Assembly: GCA_900553255.1 (NCBI GenBank)
Contig: USCI01000085.1
Coordinates: 1 to 10,101 of the forward strand
Direction of reading: 5' to 3'
DNA length: 10,101 bases
Source: an uncultured Oscillospiraceae bacterium
Lineage (GTDB): Bacteria; Bacillota; Clostridia; Oscillospirales; Acutalibacteraceae
Position 1 is the first letter of the stretch, and the number at the start of each line of letters is the position of its first letter. The notes beneath the pieces are model-generated. The model saw only the letters and a program-made list of their open reading frames with translations. It was not told the origin of the DNA and made no database searches. The position numbers and the translations under genes are program-made. Positions 1 through 6,442 of this stretch are shown here, in pieces.

Positions 1-2
1 AA

Positions 3-1058
3 GAACTGGAATTTTTGTTTACCCTGCGCCGCCGCAGCTCTTTCAGCGATCTGTGGCTGCTGCGCCGGGATGTGGACGAGGGCAGCCTGCGTTTACAGGC
101 GGAAGAGGTCGCAGACGCCCGCTGGGTCACCCGCGGACAGCTGCAGAATATGCTGGGAAAAAGGAACTTTCACCATTACGGACGGGACTATTTTGAACGG
201 CTGTTTGCGCGGCTGTATCCTGACCGCGCGGAGCAGACACTCTATATATCCGATCTTGACGGCACTATGCTGGCATCTGACGGGCATATTTCCGCCCGGA
301 CGGTGAAGCTGCTCAACACCCTGATCGAAAAAAAGGGTGTGCTGGTTTCGGTCGCTACCGCGCGCAGCCTGATGGGGGCGTTCCTGACCGGGATTGAACA
401 GGTGAAGTGGCCGGTGCCGCTGGTGCTGATGAACGGGGTGCTGCTGTACGATATCGGCGCGCACCGCATCCTGCAGCACTGTGCGATGCCGTCGCAGACG
501 GTGGACAGCGTGCTGGATATCTGCCGCGAGGCAGGCAAATCCCCGTTTTTATACCGGGTGGAGGGCGACCGCGTGAAGGTCACCTATACACAGACGATCA
601 GCGGGCTGGAAAAGGCCTTTGTGGAGGAACGCCAAAGGGCTTATCCGGATGATTTCATGCAGGTGGATGACTATGAACGGGGACTGCCCGCGGTGTATTT
701 TTCACTACAGGACAGCCTCGACAGGATTCAGCAGATCCGGGAGAGGGTCGAACAGCTGCCCGGTATACAAACCGCATTTTACCGGGATGTATATAACGAA
801 GGCAACTGGTTTCTGGAAATTTTTGATGCCGAGGCCGGGAAGGCGGGCGGCGTGCGCCGGCTCAATGAGCGGGTGGGCGCCGGCCGGGTGGTGGCCTTTG
901 GCGACAACTTCAACGACCGTTCCATGCTGGAAGCCGCCGATGTGGCGTGTGTGGTGGAAAACGGCGTGGAGGAAATGAAGGCGCTCGCCGATGTGATCGT
1001 CGGGCCGAATGACGCCGACGGCGTCGCGGAATTTATCTGGAAGGACAGCGGAGCATGA
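3..1058 (+). CDS. NUDIX-HAD fusion hydrolase (5'-truncated): NUDIX C-terminus plus Cof-type HAD phosphatase
   Basis: The reading frame is already open at base 3, so the true start lies upstream of the window; an in-frame TTG at 15 is not a credible start because the protein before and after it looks continuous. Numbering from that TTG, residues 1-70 resemble the C-terminal half of a NUDIX hydrolase (FSDLWLLRRDV, then EEVADARWVTRGQL); the NUDIX box itself must be off-window. From residue 77 a HAD-superfamily domain follows with motif I SDLDGT (nucleophile D80, acid D82), motif II ATARS (114-118) and motif IV GDNFND (296-301), the pattern of Cof/type IIB phosphatases acting on sugar phosphates or nucleotides. 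Such enzymes are cytoplasmic. The stop overlaps the start of the next gene (ATGA at 1055-1058), which implies translational coupling. The HAD assignment is firm; the NUDIX assignment is good but based on a partial domain; the substrate is unknown. Confidence 0.88.
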   Translation, partial: ELEFLFTLRRRSSFSDLWLLRRDVDEGSLRLQAEEVADARWVTRGQLQNMLGKRNFHHYGRDYFERLFARLYPDRAEQTLYISDLDGTMLASDGHISARTVKLLNTLIEKKGVLVSVATARSLMGAFLTGIEQVKWPVPLVLMNGVLLYDIGAHRILQHCAMPSQTVDSVLDICREAGKSPFLYRVEGDRVKVTYTQTISGLEKAFVEERQRAYPDDFMQVDDYERGLPAVYFSLQDSLDRIQQIRERVEQLPGIQTAFYRDVYNEGNWFLEIFDAEAGKAGGVRRLNERVGAGRVVAFGDNFNDRSMLEAADVACVVENGVEEMKALADVIVGPNDADGVAEFIWKDSGA

Positions 1059-2218
1059 CGGAATTTCTCATCCGGCGGTTTATACGGAATCCGGAAGATA
1101 CAGAAAATGCTGAGGTACGGTACGCCTACGGCCGTCTGGCGGGGATTACCGGGCTTTGCGCCAATGTTCTGCTGTTTGCCGCCAAGCTGGTTGCCGGGGG
1201 GCTTACCGGCAGCCTGGCGATCATGGCCGATGCGTTCAACAACCTGTCGGATGCCGGCTCCTCCATCGTCACACTGGTCGGGTTCAAGCTATCAAGCGCG
1301 CCGCCGGATGAGGAGCATCCCTTTGGCCACGGCCGGATGGAATACCTTTCCGCGCTGGCGGTTGCGGCGCTGATTATGGTGGCGGGCTTTGAGCTGGCCA
1401 CCAAATCGGTGGAAAAGATCCTGCATCCCTCCGAAACCGCCTTTGAACCGGTTTCGCTGGTGATCCTGGTGCTGGCGATCGGCGTCAAGCTGTGGATGGC
1501 ACTGTTTTACCGAAAGATCGGCGGGCGCATTGATTCCGAGGTTCTGCGCGCGGCTTCGGCCGACAGCCGCAACGACACGCTGAGTACGCTGGTCGTGCTG
1601 GTTTCAGCGGTGGTCAACGCTTTTGTGCCGGCGGATATCGATGGCTATGTGGGTGCGGTGATCGCCTTGTTTGTCATCTGGTCGGGCTTTTCGGTCATAC
1701 GCAAGACCGTTTCCCCGCTGCTCGGCCAGGCGCCGGATCCGAAATTCGTCGAAGATATCAAAAACACGGTGCTGTCCTATGATGGGATCATCGGGATTCA
1801 TGACCTGATGGTGCACAACTACGGCCCCGGCCGGGTAGTGCTATCGCTGCATGCAGAAGTCCCCGCCGAGGAGGACGTGATGCACAGCCACGATCTTGTT
1901 GACCGGGTGGAAAAGGAACTGATGCAGAAATATCACGCGATTGCCTGCATCCACATGGATCCGGTCAATACCTCAGACGAGAGGGTCGCCCGGCTGCGCG
2001 AAATGGTGGAGGGGCTGCTGCATGGTATCGATGAGCGGCTGAGCCTGCACGATTTCCGTGTGGTATTCGGCGACACCCATACCAACCTGATTTTTGATCT
2101 GGTCGTGCCGTATGATTATCCCGACGGCCAGCAGCTTTGTGCGGATATCCGCCGGCTGGTGGCCGAAAAGGATCCGACGCTGTGCACGGTGGCGACGGTG
2201 GAACACAGCTTTACCTGA
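1055..2218 (+). CDS. Cation diffusion facilitator (CDF) transporter, probable Mn2+ exporter
   Basis: A 387-residue inner-membrane metal/proton antiporter of the CDF family. Hydrophobic helices run from about residue 28 to 215. The TM2 motif ADAFNNLSDAGSS gives N62 and D66, and the TM5 motif ADSRNDT gives D170 and D174. Zn/Fe-type CDF proteins usually have Asp or His at these positions; the N-D/D-D set is what is described for MntE-type manganese exporters, so Mn2+ is the best substrate guess. HPFGHGRMEY (88-97) is the conserved TM2-TM3 loop/TM3 start. A cytoplasmic dimerisation domain (about 222-305, with GIHDLMVHNYGPG) is followed by roughly 80 further residues (308-387) that look like a second copy of the same small ferredoxin-like fold, making the protein longer than the usual 300 residues. 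The start is set by the ATGA overlap with the HAD gene. Family is very secure; the metal is inferred. Confidence 0.93.
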   Translation: MTEFLIRRFIRNPEDTENAEVRYAYGRLAGITGLCANVLLFAAKLVAGGLTGSLAIMADAFNNLSDAGSSIVTLVGFKLSSAPPDEEHPFGHGRMEYLSALAVAALIMVAGFELATKSVEKILHPSETAFEPVSLVILVLAIGVKLWMALFYRKIGGRIDSEVLRAASADSRNDTLSTLVVLVSAVVNAFVPADIDGYVGAVIALFVIWSGFSVIRKTVSPLLGQAPDPKFVEDIKNTVLSYDGIIGIHDLMVHNYGPGRVVLSLHAEVPAEEDVMHSHDLVDRVEKELMQKYHAIACIHMDPVNTSDERVARLREMVEGLLHGIDERLSLHDFRVVFGDTHTNLIFDLVVPYDYPDGQQLCADIRRLVAEKDPTLCTVATVEHSFT

Positions 2219-2219
2219 C

Positions 2220-2225
2220 AGGAGG
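2220..2225 (+). promoter_or_regulatory. Ribosome binding site that fixes the GTG start of the ATP-grasp gene
   Basis: AGGAGG lies 6 nt before GTG 2232. The open frame extends upstream to 2094, but that part is inside the CDF gene in another frame, so this site decides for GTG 2232. Confidence 0.8.
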
Positions 2226-2231
2226 ACAGCC

Positions 2232-3152
2232 GTGGCGGGCTTTTTGATTTATAACGGCTTTTGGAACCCTACCGGGCCGCCCGACGTGATCCGGCGGCTG
2301 CAGCAGGCCGGCGAGCGGGCCGGTCTGTCGCTTACCCCGCTGCCGAATACGGCATTTACGGCGGATTTTGCCGGTGGAACGATCGTGGTGCGGCGGGTGG
2401 ACGAGCCGGCAAGGGAACCGCTTAAAGCAGCAGATTTTGCGTTGTTCTGGGATAAGGATGTGCGTCTGGCGCGGGCGATGGAAGCGGTCGGCATGCGGCT
2501 TTACAACCCGGCGGACGGGGTGGCGGTATGCGACGACAAGGCGGCGACCCATCTGGCGCTGGCACGGCATGGCCTGCCGATGCCCCGCACGCTGGTCGCG
2601 CCGATGACTTATCTGCACATGGATGCCGGGCCGAGTGAAGCCTTTTACCGGGCGGCAGAGGAGCAGCTTGGTTATCCGCTGGTGCTCAAGGAATGCTTTG
2701 GTTCGCTGGGCGGACAGGTATATCTGGTGCGGGACAGCGGACAGCTGCGCCGTCTGGCGGATACGCTGGCGGCAAGGCCGTTTATTTTGCAGGAATACAT
2801 CCCGCCGGGCGGGGAGGATTTTCGGCTGTACATGGTGGGCGACCGTGTCGTGGCCGCCATGCGCCGGGTGAATCCCGCGGATTTCCGGGCGAATATCGGC
2901 AGCGGCGGCCATGGACAGGCGTATGTGCCTACGCAGGAGGAGACGGCGCTGGCGCAGGAGGCCTGCCGGATCCTGGGGGTGCCGATCGCAGGGGTGGATA
3001 TTCTGCACACGCCGGAGGGAAAGCCGCTGCTTTGTGAGGTGAACTCCAGCGCGCAGCTCGCCGGAATTACCGCGTGTACCGGGGTGGATGTTGCCGGGGA
3101 AATCGTATCGTTTGTCCGGCAGTCTGAGCAGGGAAAAAACAGGACATACTAA
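2232..3152 (+). CDS. RimK-like ATP-grasp ligase
   Basis: The 306-residue protein starts at GTG with a perfect Shine-Dalgarno site. It has the ATP-grasp layout of RimK/LysX-type carboxylate-amine ligases: an N-terminal substrate domain (about 1-95), then DDKAATHLAL with the start of the ATP-grasp fold (101-110), LVLKECFGSLGGQV with lysine 153 and the glycine-rich loop (150-163), FILQEYI for adenine contact (184-190), a RRVNPADFRANIGSGG segment (211-226), and GVDIL plus LLCEVNSSA providing Mg2+/ATP ligands D256, E269 and N271. RimK relatives form a peptide bond between an acyl-phosphate and an amine (glutamate to S6, alpha-aminoadipate to LysW, and others). The substrate here cannot be told. 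It follows the CDF stop by 13 bp and is probably co-transcribed with it. The C-terminus ends in a short polar tail (QSEQGKNRTY). Confidence 0.88.
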   Translation: MAGFLIYNGFWNPTGPPDVIRRLQQAGERAGLSLTPLPNTAFTADFAGGTIVVRRVDEPAREPLKAADFALFWDKDVRLARAMEAVGMRLYNPADGVAVCDDKAATHLALARHGLPMPRTLVAPMTYLHMDAGPSEAFYRAAEEQLGYPLVLKECFGSLGGQVYLVRDSGQLRRLADTLAARPFILQEYIPPGGEDFRLYMVGDRVVAAMRRVNPADFRANIGSGGHGQAYVPTQEETALAQEACRILGVPIAGVDILHTPEGKPLLCEVNSSAQLAGITACTGVDVAGEIVSFVRQSEQGKNRTY

Positions 3153-3280
3153 TGGTTAAGACGTACAGGAGTGGATCCGGCTTGTCTGCGGCGGCGCGGA
3201 TACTGTCTGCCGGCGGAAAAAACCGCGGCGCTCTCCGGATGCCTGACCGTTATGGCGTCCTTTTTGACAGAGGGCTTTCT

Positions 3281-3300
3281 CGCCGGCCGAAAGACCGGCG
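3281..3300 (+). other. Hairpin with GAAA tetraloop in the operon leader
   Basis: CGCCGG pairs with CCGGCG, with an inner C-A mismatch and one more C-G pair closing a GAAA loop. No U-tract follows, so it is not an intrinsic terminator. It lies about 40 nt before the start codon and could be an RNA structure in the 5' leader. Confidence 0.45.
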
Positions 3301-3304
3301 GAAG

Positions 3305-3322
3305 CCGGGGCGCAGAGCCCGG
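3305..3322 (+). other. Second leader hairpin abutting the ribosome binding site
   Basis: CCGGG (3305-3309) pairs with CCCGG (3318-3322) across an 8-nt loop. The 3' arm includes the GG that begins the purine-rich ribosome site GGAAAGGA (3321-3328), so its folding could limit translation. This is visible complementarity only. Confidence 0.35.
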
Positions 3323-3338
3323 AAAGGATAGGATGCAT

Positions 3339-4169
3339 ATGAGAAGACAGTTTGAAAGCCGTGAGGCACGCCGCCGTCGCCGCCGTCGGCAGCGTATCCT
3401 GGTGCTGGTCGGGGCAGCGCTTCTGATGGTGCTGATTGTGGCGCTGATTGTGTTTATCATTGTCCGCGCGGTGACCGGTACCAGTCAGCCGGGGGACACT
3501 TCCTCGCAGACGTCATCCGTATCGTCTGAAGCGCCTGCCGAGACCACGACAGAGCCTACCACACCGCCGACGACAACTGCACCGCCGACCAGCACCGTGG
3601 ATGCGGACTGGTTTGCCGATGCGGTGTTTATCGGGGATTCCCGCACCGAAGGACTGATGCTGTATACCGGGCTGGAGGCGGACGCTCTGGCAAACAAGGG
3701 CATGACCGTCTCCACTGCGCTGACCGCAGATCTGGTTCAGCTGGAAAACGGGGAAATGGGCACGGTGATCGAGGGCCTTGCGCAGAAAACCTACGGCAAG
3801 GTGTATATCATGCTGGGGGTCAATGAGCTCGGCTGGCAGTACAGCAGTATCTTTAAGGACCGGTACAGCGATGTAATCGATGCCATCAAGGAGGCGGAGC
3901 CGCAGGCGACGATCTACGTGCAGTCGATTCTGCCGGTTACCAAGGAACGCTCGGACTCGCATGAGTATCAGACAAAAGCGAAGGTGGACGAATACAACCG
4001 GCTGATTCAGGAGATGTGCGCCGAAAAGGGGGTCACCTACCTGAAGGTCGAGGATGCGGTAATGACCGAGGATGGGTATATGACCCCGGAGTATGCCGCC
4101 AATGACGGAGTGCATCTGAACTCCGACGGCTGCCTGAAATGGCTGGAATATCTCAAGGAGCACCATTGA
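3339..4169 (+). CDS. TM-anchored SGNH/GDSL hydrolase-fold protein, paralogue 1
   Basis: From ATG 3339 (276 aa) the protein opens with a very basic stretch (residues 2-19, including seven consecutive Arg), one TM helix (about 20-43), and a Ser/Thr/Pro linker (48-86), then an SGNH domain (89-276). This predicts a cytoplasmic N-terminus and an extracytoplasmic catalytic domain. SGNH blocks: GDSRTEG with nucleophile S101, G121 in the block II region, GVNELGW with N162, and NDGVHL with D256 and H259, so the triad and oxyanion residues all appear present. SGNH proteins cleave or transfer O-acyl groups; in PatB/AlgX-like proteins next to an MBOAT they acetylate glycans, which is the favoured role here. 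ATG 3333 is an alternative start two codons upstream, with the ribosome site only 4 nt away; 3339 has AGGA 5 nt away or AAAGGA 10 nt away. Substrate and direction (transfer or hydrolysis) are unknown. Confidence 0.85.
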   Translation: MRRQFESREARRRRRRRQRILVLVGAALLMVLIVALIVFIIVRAVTGTSQPGDTSSQTSSVSSEAPAETTTEPTTPPTTTAPPTSTVDADWFADAVFIGDSRTEGLMLYTGLEADALANKGMTVSTALTADLVQLENGEMGTVIEGLAQKTYGKVYIMLGVNELGWQYSSIFKDRYSDVIDAIKEAEPQATIYVQSILPVTKERSDSHEYQTKAKVDEYNRLIQEMCAEKGVTYLKVEDAVMTEDGYMTPEYAANDGVHLNSDGCLKWLEYLKEHH

Positions 4170-4203
4170 TCATTTTGGTGCGCAAGAGCGGGAAGGAAAC
4201 CAA

Positions 4204-5004
4204 ATGAAGAAAAGAGCATTTGCCGTTTTGCTGGCCGGCGTCCTGGCATTTACGCTGTCCGCCTGCAGCCAGACGGAGGACGGCGGCAGCGAACCGGAGT
4301 CCTCAACCGCCGCTTCCACGATGACTACAACTGTGACCACTACCGAAACGACGACGACCACAACAGCTACGACCACCACGACTGTGCCGGAAACCACGAC
4401 CACGACTACGACCACTACCACGCAGGCGCAGGATGACACCTGGTTTTCGGATGCGGCGTTTGTCGGGGATTCCCGCACCGAGGGACTGATCCTGTATACG
4501 GGACTGGAGACCGAGGTGTTTGCGGAAAAGGGACTGAATGTCCGCACGGCGCTGAGCAGCGCCCTGTTTACGCTTGACGGCGGCGGGAAAGGTACGGCAA
4601 TCGACGCACTCCGGCAAAAAAAGCCCGCCAAGGTGTATATCATGTTAGGGGTAAACGAGCTCGGCTGGGCATACAGCAGCGTTTTCCAGGAGGAGTACGG
4701 CACGCTGGTGGATGCCGTACGGGACGCGGTGCCGGATGCGGTGATTTATGTGCAGTCGATTCTGCCGGTTACCAAGGCGCATTCGGATGCGCATTCTTAC
4801 CAGAACAAGGCCAGGGTGGACGAATTTAACGGCCTGATCCGGGAGATGTGCACCCAAAAGGGTGTGAACTATCTCAAGGTGGAGGACGCGGTGATGACCA
4901 GCGACGGGTATCTGAATCCGGAGCTGGCGGCAGAGGACGGCGTGCATCTCAATGCCGCCGGCTGCCGGGCTTGGCTCCAGTATCTGCGGGAGCATCACGG
5001 ATAA
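4204..5004 (+). CDS. SGNH/GDSL hydrolase-fold lipoprotein with long Thr linker, paralogue 2
   Basis: A 266-residue lipoprotein. The signal peptide MKKRAFAVLLAGVLAFTLSAC ends in lipobox LSAC with lipidated C21. A short acidic segment is followed by a linker at residues 39-73 made almost wholly of Thr, which should hold the domain away from the membrane and may be O-glycosylated. The SGNH domain (79-266) closely matches paralogue 1: GDSRTEG with S90, GVNELGW with N151, QSILPVTK (184-191), and EDGVHLN with D245 and H248, so it is probably active. AAGGA (4193-4197) lies 6 nt before ATG. It starts 34 bp after paralogue 1. Nucleotide identity to paralogue 1 runs to 28 bp in one block, so the pair arose by a fairly recent tandem duplication. 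Likely role: placing or removing O-acyl groups on a surface glycan together with the MBOAT protein encoded downstream. Confidence 0.87.
   Translation: MKKRAFAVLLAGVLAFTLSACSQTEDGGSEPESSTAASTMTTTVTTTETTTTTTATTTTTVPETTTTTTTTTTQAQDDTWFSDAAFVGDSRTEGLILYTGLETEVFAEKGLNVRTALSSALFTLDGGGKGTAIDALRQKKPAKVYIMLGVNELGWAYSSVFQEEYGTLVDAVRDAVPDAVIYVQSILPVTKAHSDAHSYQNKARVDEFNGLIREMCTQKGVNYLKVEDAVMTSDGYLNPELAAEDGVHLNAAGCRAWLQYLREHHG
4318..4422 (+). repeat. Threonine-codon tract (poly-Thr linker)
   Basis: About 35 codons, of which most are ACN for Thr, broken only by single Met, Val, Glu, Ala or Pro. All of ACG, ACC, ACA and ACT are used in mixed order, so it is not a pure trinucleotide repeat. Its complement produces a poly-Val open frame on the minus strand that is not a gene. 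Confidence 0.8.
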
Positions 5005-5016
5005 GGAGGCGGGAGA

Positions 5017-5865
5017 ATGTGCATGCGGTGGACGGTGGTGTTATTGACGGCTGTATTGGTGCTTTCGTTTGCCGCCTGCACGGCTCCGGAAAGCGTGTCG
5101 TCTTCAGCGGACATCCCGGAGCTTGCCGTCTCCGTACCGGATCCGGCACCGGATCCGACGGCGCCGGACGGCTCGACGACTGTACCGCCAAATCCGGAAG
5201 CCGGCGATGGCGAAAATGAAAAGGCCGATTTGACAATGCCGACCATTACCGACGAACAGGCTGCGGTCTGGTTTGCGGATGCGGTGTTTGTCGGAAATTC
5301 CCGTGTTCAGGGTCTGGTGTGGTACACCGGCGTGGAAGCGGACCTGATTGCGGAGCGGGGGCTGAACGTTATCACCGCCCTCCACGACGATGCGACCACG
5401 CTGGAGAATGGGGAAAAGGGCAGTGTACTGGATGCCCTTGCCCAGAAAACCTACGGCAAGGTCTATGTAAAATTCGGGATGAACGAGCTCAACTGGATGG
5501 CGGAGGACGTATTCATCCAGTATTACGGCCAGATCGTGGACGGGATCCGTGAGGTGCAGCCGCAGGCGACCGTCCTGATCCAGTCGATTCTGCCGATCAC
5601 GCGGGAACGCTCCGAGGCCTCGGCTGCCGCCGGCGGAATGCAGACGCAGGAGCGGGTCAATCAGCTCAACAGTGCGCTGCGTGTTATGTGCCGTGACAAG
5701 GGGGTCCGCTTTTTGGATGCCGAGCAGGCGGTTATGGACCCGGACGGCTATCTTTATCCGGAATATGCTGCCAAGGACGGCTATCATCTGAACCTTCAGG
5801 GCTGTGAAAAGTGGCTGGATTATTTGAAGCAAGCGGTAAATCCGTACGATATGGAAGGAGAATGA
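5017..5865 (+). CDS. Divergent SGNH hydrolase-fold lipoprotein, paralogue 3
   Basis: A 282-residue lipoprotein. The signal peptide ends FAAC with C21. The linker (22-80) is rich in Pro, Asp, Glu and Ala rather than Thr. The SGNH domain (84-275) is recognisably the same as in the two upstream genes (WFADAVFVG, KVYVKFGMNELNW, QSILPITRE, DGYLYPEYAAKDGYHLN) but block I reads GNSR (S95 kept, Asp to Asn at 94), and RTEG is changed to RVQG. N156, D254 and H257 of the remaining blocks are present. A small insertion (ASAAAGGM, 201-208) sits before the helix that follows block IV. AAGGAGG (5003-5009) lies 7 nt before ATG 5017, and the gene starts 12 bp after paralogue 2. It may be a catalytically altered or substrate-shifted member of the trio. 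Its last codons overlap an in-frame ATG of the next gene. Confidence 0.86.
   Translation: MCMRWTVVLLTAVLVLSFAACTAPESVSSSADIPELAVSVPDPAPDPTAPDGSTTVPPNPEAGDGENEKADLTMPTITDEQAAVWFADAVFVGNSRVQGLVWYTGVEADLIAERGLNVITALHDDATTLENGEKGSVLDALAQKTYGKVYVKFGMNELNWMAEDVFIQYYGQIVDGIREVQPQATVLIQSILPITRERSEASAAAGGMQTQERVNQLNSALRVMCRDKGVRFLDAEQAVMDPDGYLYPEYAAKDGYHLNLQGCEKWLDYLKQAVNPYDMEGE
5855..5860 (+). promoter_or_regulatory. Ribosome binding site that fixes the start of the DUF4358 gene
   Basis: AAGGAG is 1 nt from ATG 5862 and 7 nt from ATG 5868. Only the second has usable spacing, so 5868 is chosen, even though 5862 would give an ATGA overlap with the preceding stop. Confidence 0.7.
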
Positions 5866-5867
5866 TT

Positions 5868-6395
5868 ATGTGGAAAAAAGGACTTTTGCTGATGCTGGGC
5901 GCCGTACTGGCACTGTCTCTGACCGCCTGTGCGGGTAACGGTGACGGTGCCTCGTCGCAGGCCGGCACGGATTCTTCGCACGCCGGTGAGGCCCAGACGG
6001 GGAAAACACTGGATGTGGAGGCGGCAGCGCAGGCGCTGCTGGATGGCGCGGATTTCGATGACGAGCTGGCCGAAGTCTCGGAAAAGGTCGTAGCGGGACA
6101 GTATCAGGGGCTGGATATGTCCGATGTTGTCTCGTGCAAGGTGTATATCAGCGGAACAGCGTCGGGCGACGAGCTGTCGGTGTTTGAAGCAAAGGATGCC
6201 GAGGCGGCGCAGCGGATCAAAACGGTGACCGAGACGCGCCTGTCCAGCCTGATCGAGCAGTACAGCGACTATGCGCCGGATAAGGTGCCGAAGCTGGAAG
6301 ACCCGGTGCTTGTTGTGGAAGGCAATTATGTGGTGCTGTGCGTTTCCAACGACAACGCCAAAGCGCAGGAACTGCTGGACGCCCAGTGGAAATAA
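5868..6395 (+). CDS. DUF4358 domain lipoprotein
   Basis: A 175-residue lipoprotein whose signal peptide MWKKGLLLMLGAVLALSLTAC ends in lipobox LTAC (C21). A low-complexity Gly/Ser/Ala spacer (22-45) leads to a compact domain (about 47-175) matching the DUF4358 family as I know it: SCKVYISGTAS followed by DELSVFEAKDAEAAQ, a long amphipathic helix ending YSDYAPDKVPKLEDP, and the strand-rich VVVEGNYVVLCVSNDN. The function of DUF4358 is not established. No catalytic motif is visible. The gene is 2 bp downstream of the third SGNH gene and 47 bp before the MBOAT gene, so it is almost surely part of the same transcript. A role as an accessory or scaffold protein for the extracytoplasmic acylation machinery is an inference from position alone. 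Confidence 0.82.
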   Translation: MWKKGLLLMLGAVLALSLTACAGNGDGASSQAGTDSSHAGEAQTGKTLDVEAAAQALLDGADFDDELAEVSEKVVAGQYQGLDMSDVVSCKVYISGTASGDELSVFEAKDAEAAQRIKTVTETRLSSLIEQYSDYAPDKVPKLEDPVLVVEGNYVVLCVSNDNAKAQELLDAQWK

Positions 6396-6442
6396 GCGGT
6401 TTTTCCGCGGATACGTTAATCAGGCAGGAGTGACATAAACGC

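Larger units (their letters stand above)
3153..3338 (+). other. Non-coding leader between the ATP-grasp gene and the O-acylation operon
   Basis: This 186-bp gap is the only sizeable space between + strand genes and probably contains the operon promoter. A perfect TTGACA hexamer sits at 3264-3269, but no -10-like hexamer lies 16-18 bp downstream, so I do not call a promoter. Two GC-rich hairpins occupy the last 60 bp. The frame is open back to 3171 but its residues look random and lack a usable ribosome site. Confidence 0.55.

Noticed and set aside
2094..2231. Upstream extension of the ATP-grasp frame into the CDF gene
   Set aside because: The region codes the end of the CDF protein in another frame; AGGAGG before GTG 2232 fixes the start.
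3264..3292. Promoter from TTGACA at 3264-3269
   Set aside because: The expected -10 position falls in GC-rich sequence without any TATAAT-like hexamer.
3264..3335. Leader resembles parts of a c-di-GMP-I riboswitch (GAAA-capped stem followed by GCAGAGCC)
   Set aside because: The conserved AAACC segment and the 3' half with its second stem are missing, and there is no room before the start codon. The similarity is too slight.
3171..3338. N-terminal extension of the first SGNH gene from GTG 3171
   Set aside because: The added residues look random, AGGAG touches the GTG with no spacing, and ATG 3339 gives a proper basic-TM-linker layout.
4170..4703. Minus-strand frame with a long poly-Val stretch
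   Set aside because: It is the complement of the Thr-codon tract in the second SGNH lipoprotein gene; no ribosome site or domain.
6396..6408. GCGG-TTTTT-CCGC hairpin after the DUF4358 gene
   Set aside because: Only 4 bp of stem and no T-run after it, so not a terminator; the gap is 47 bp and the operon likely continues.
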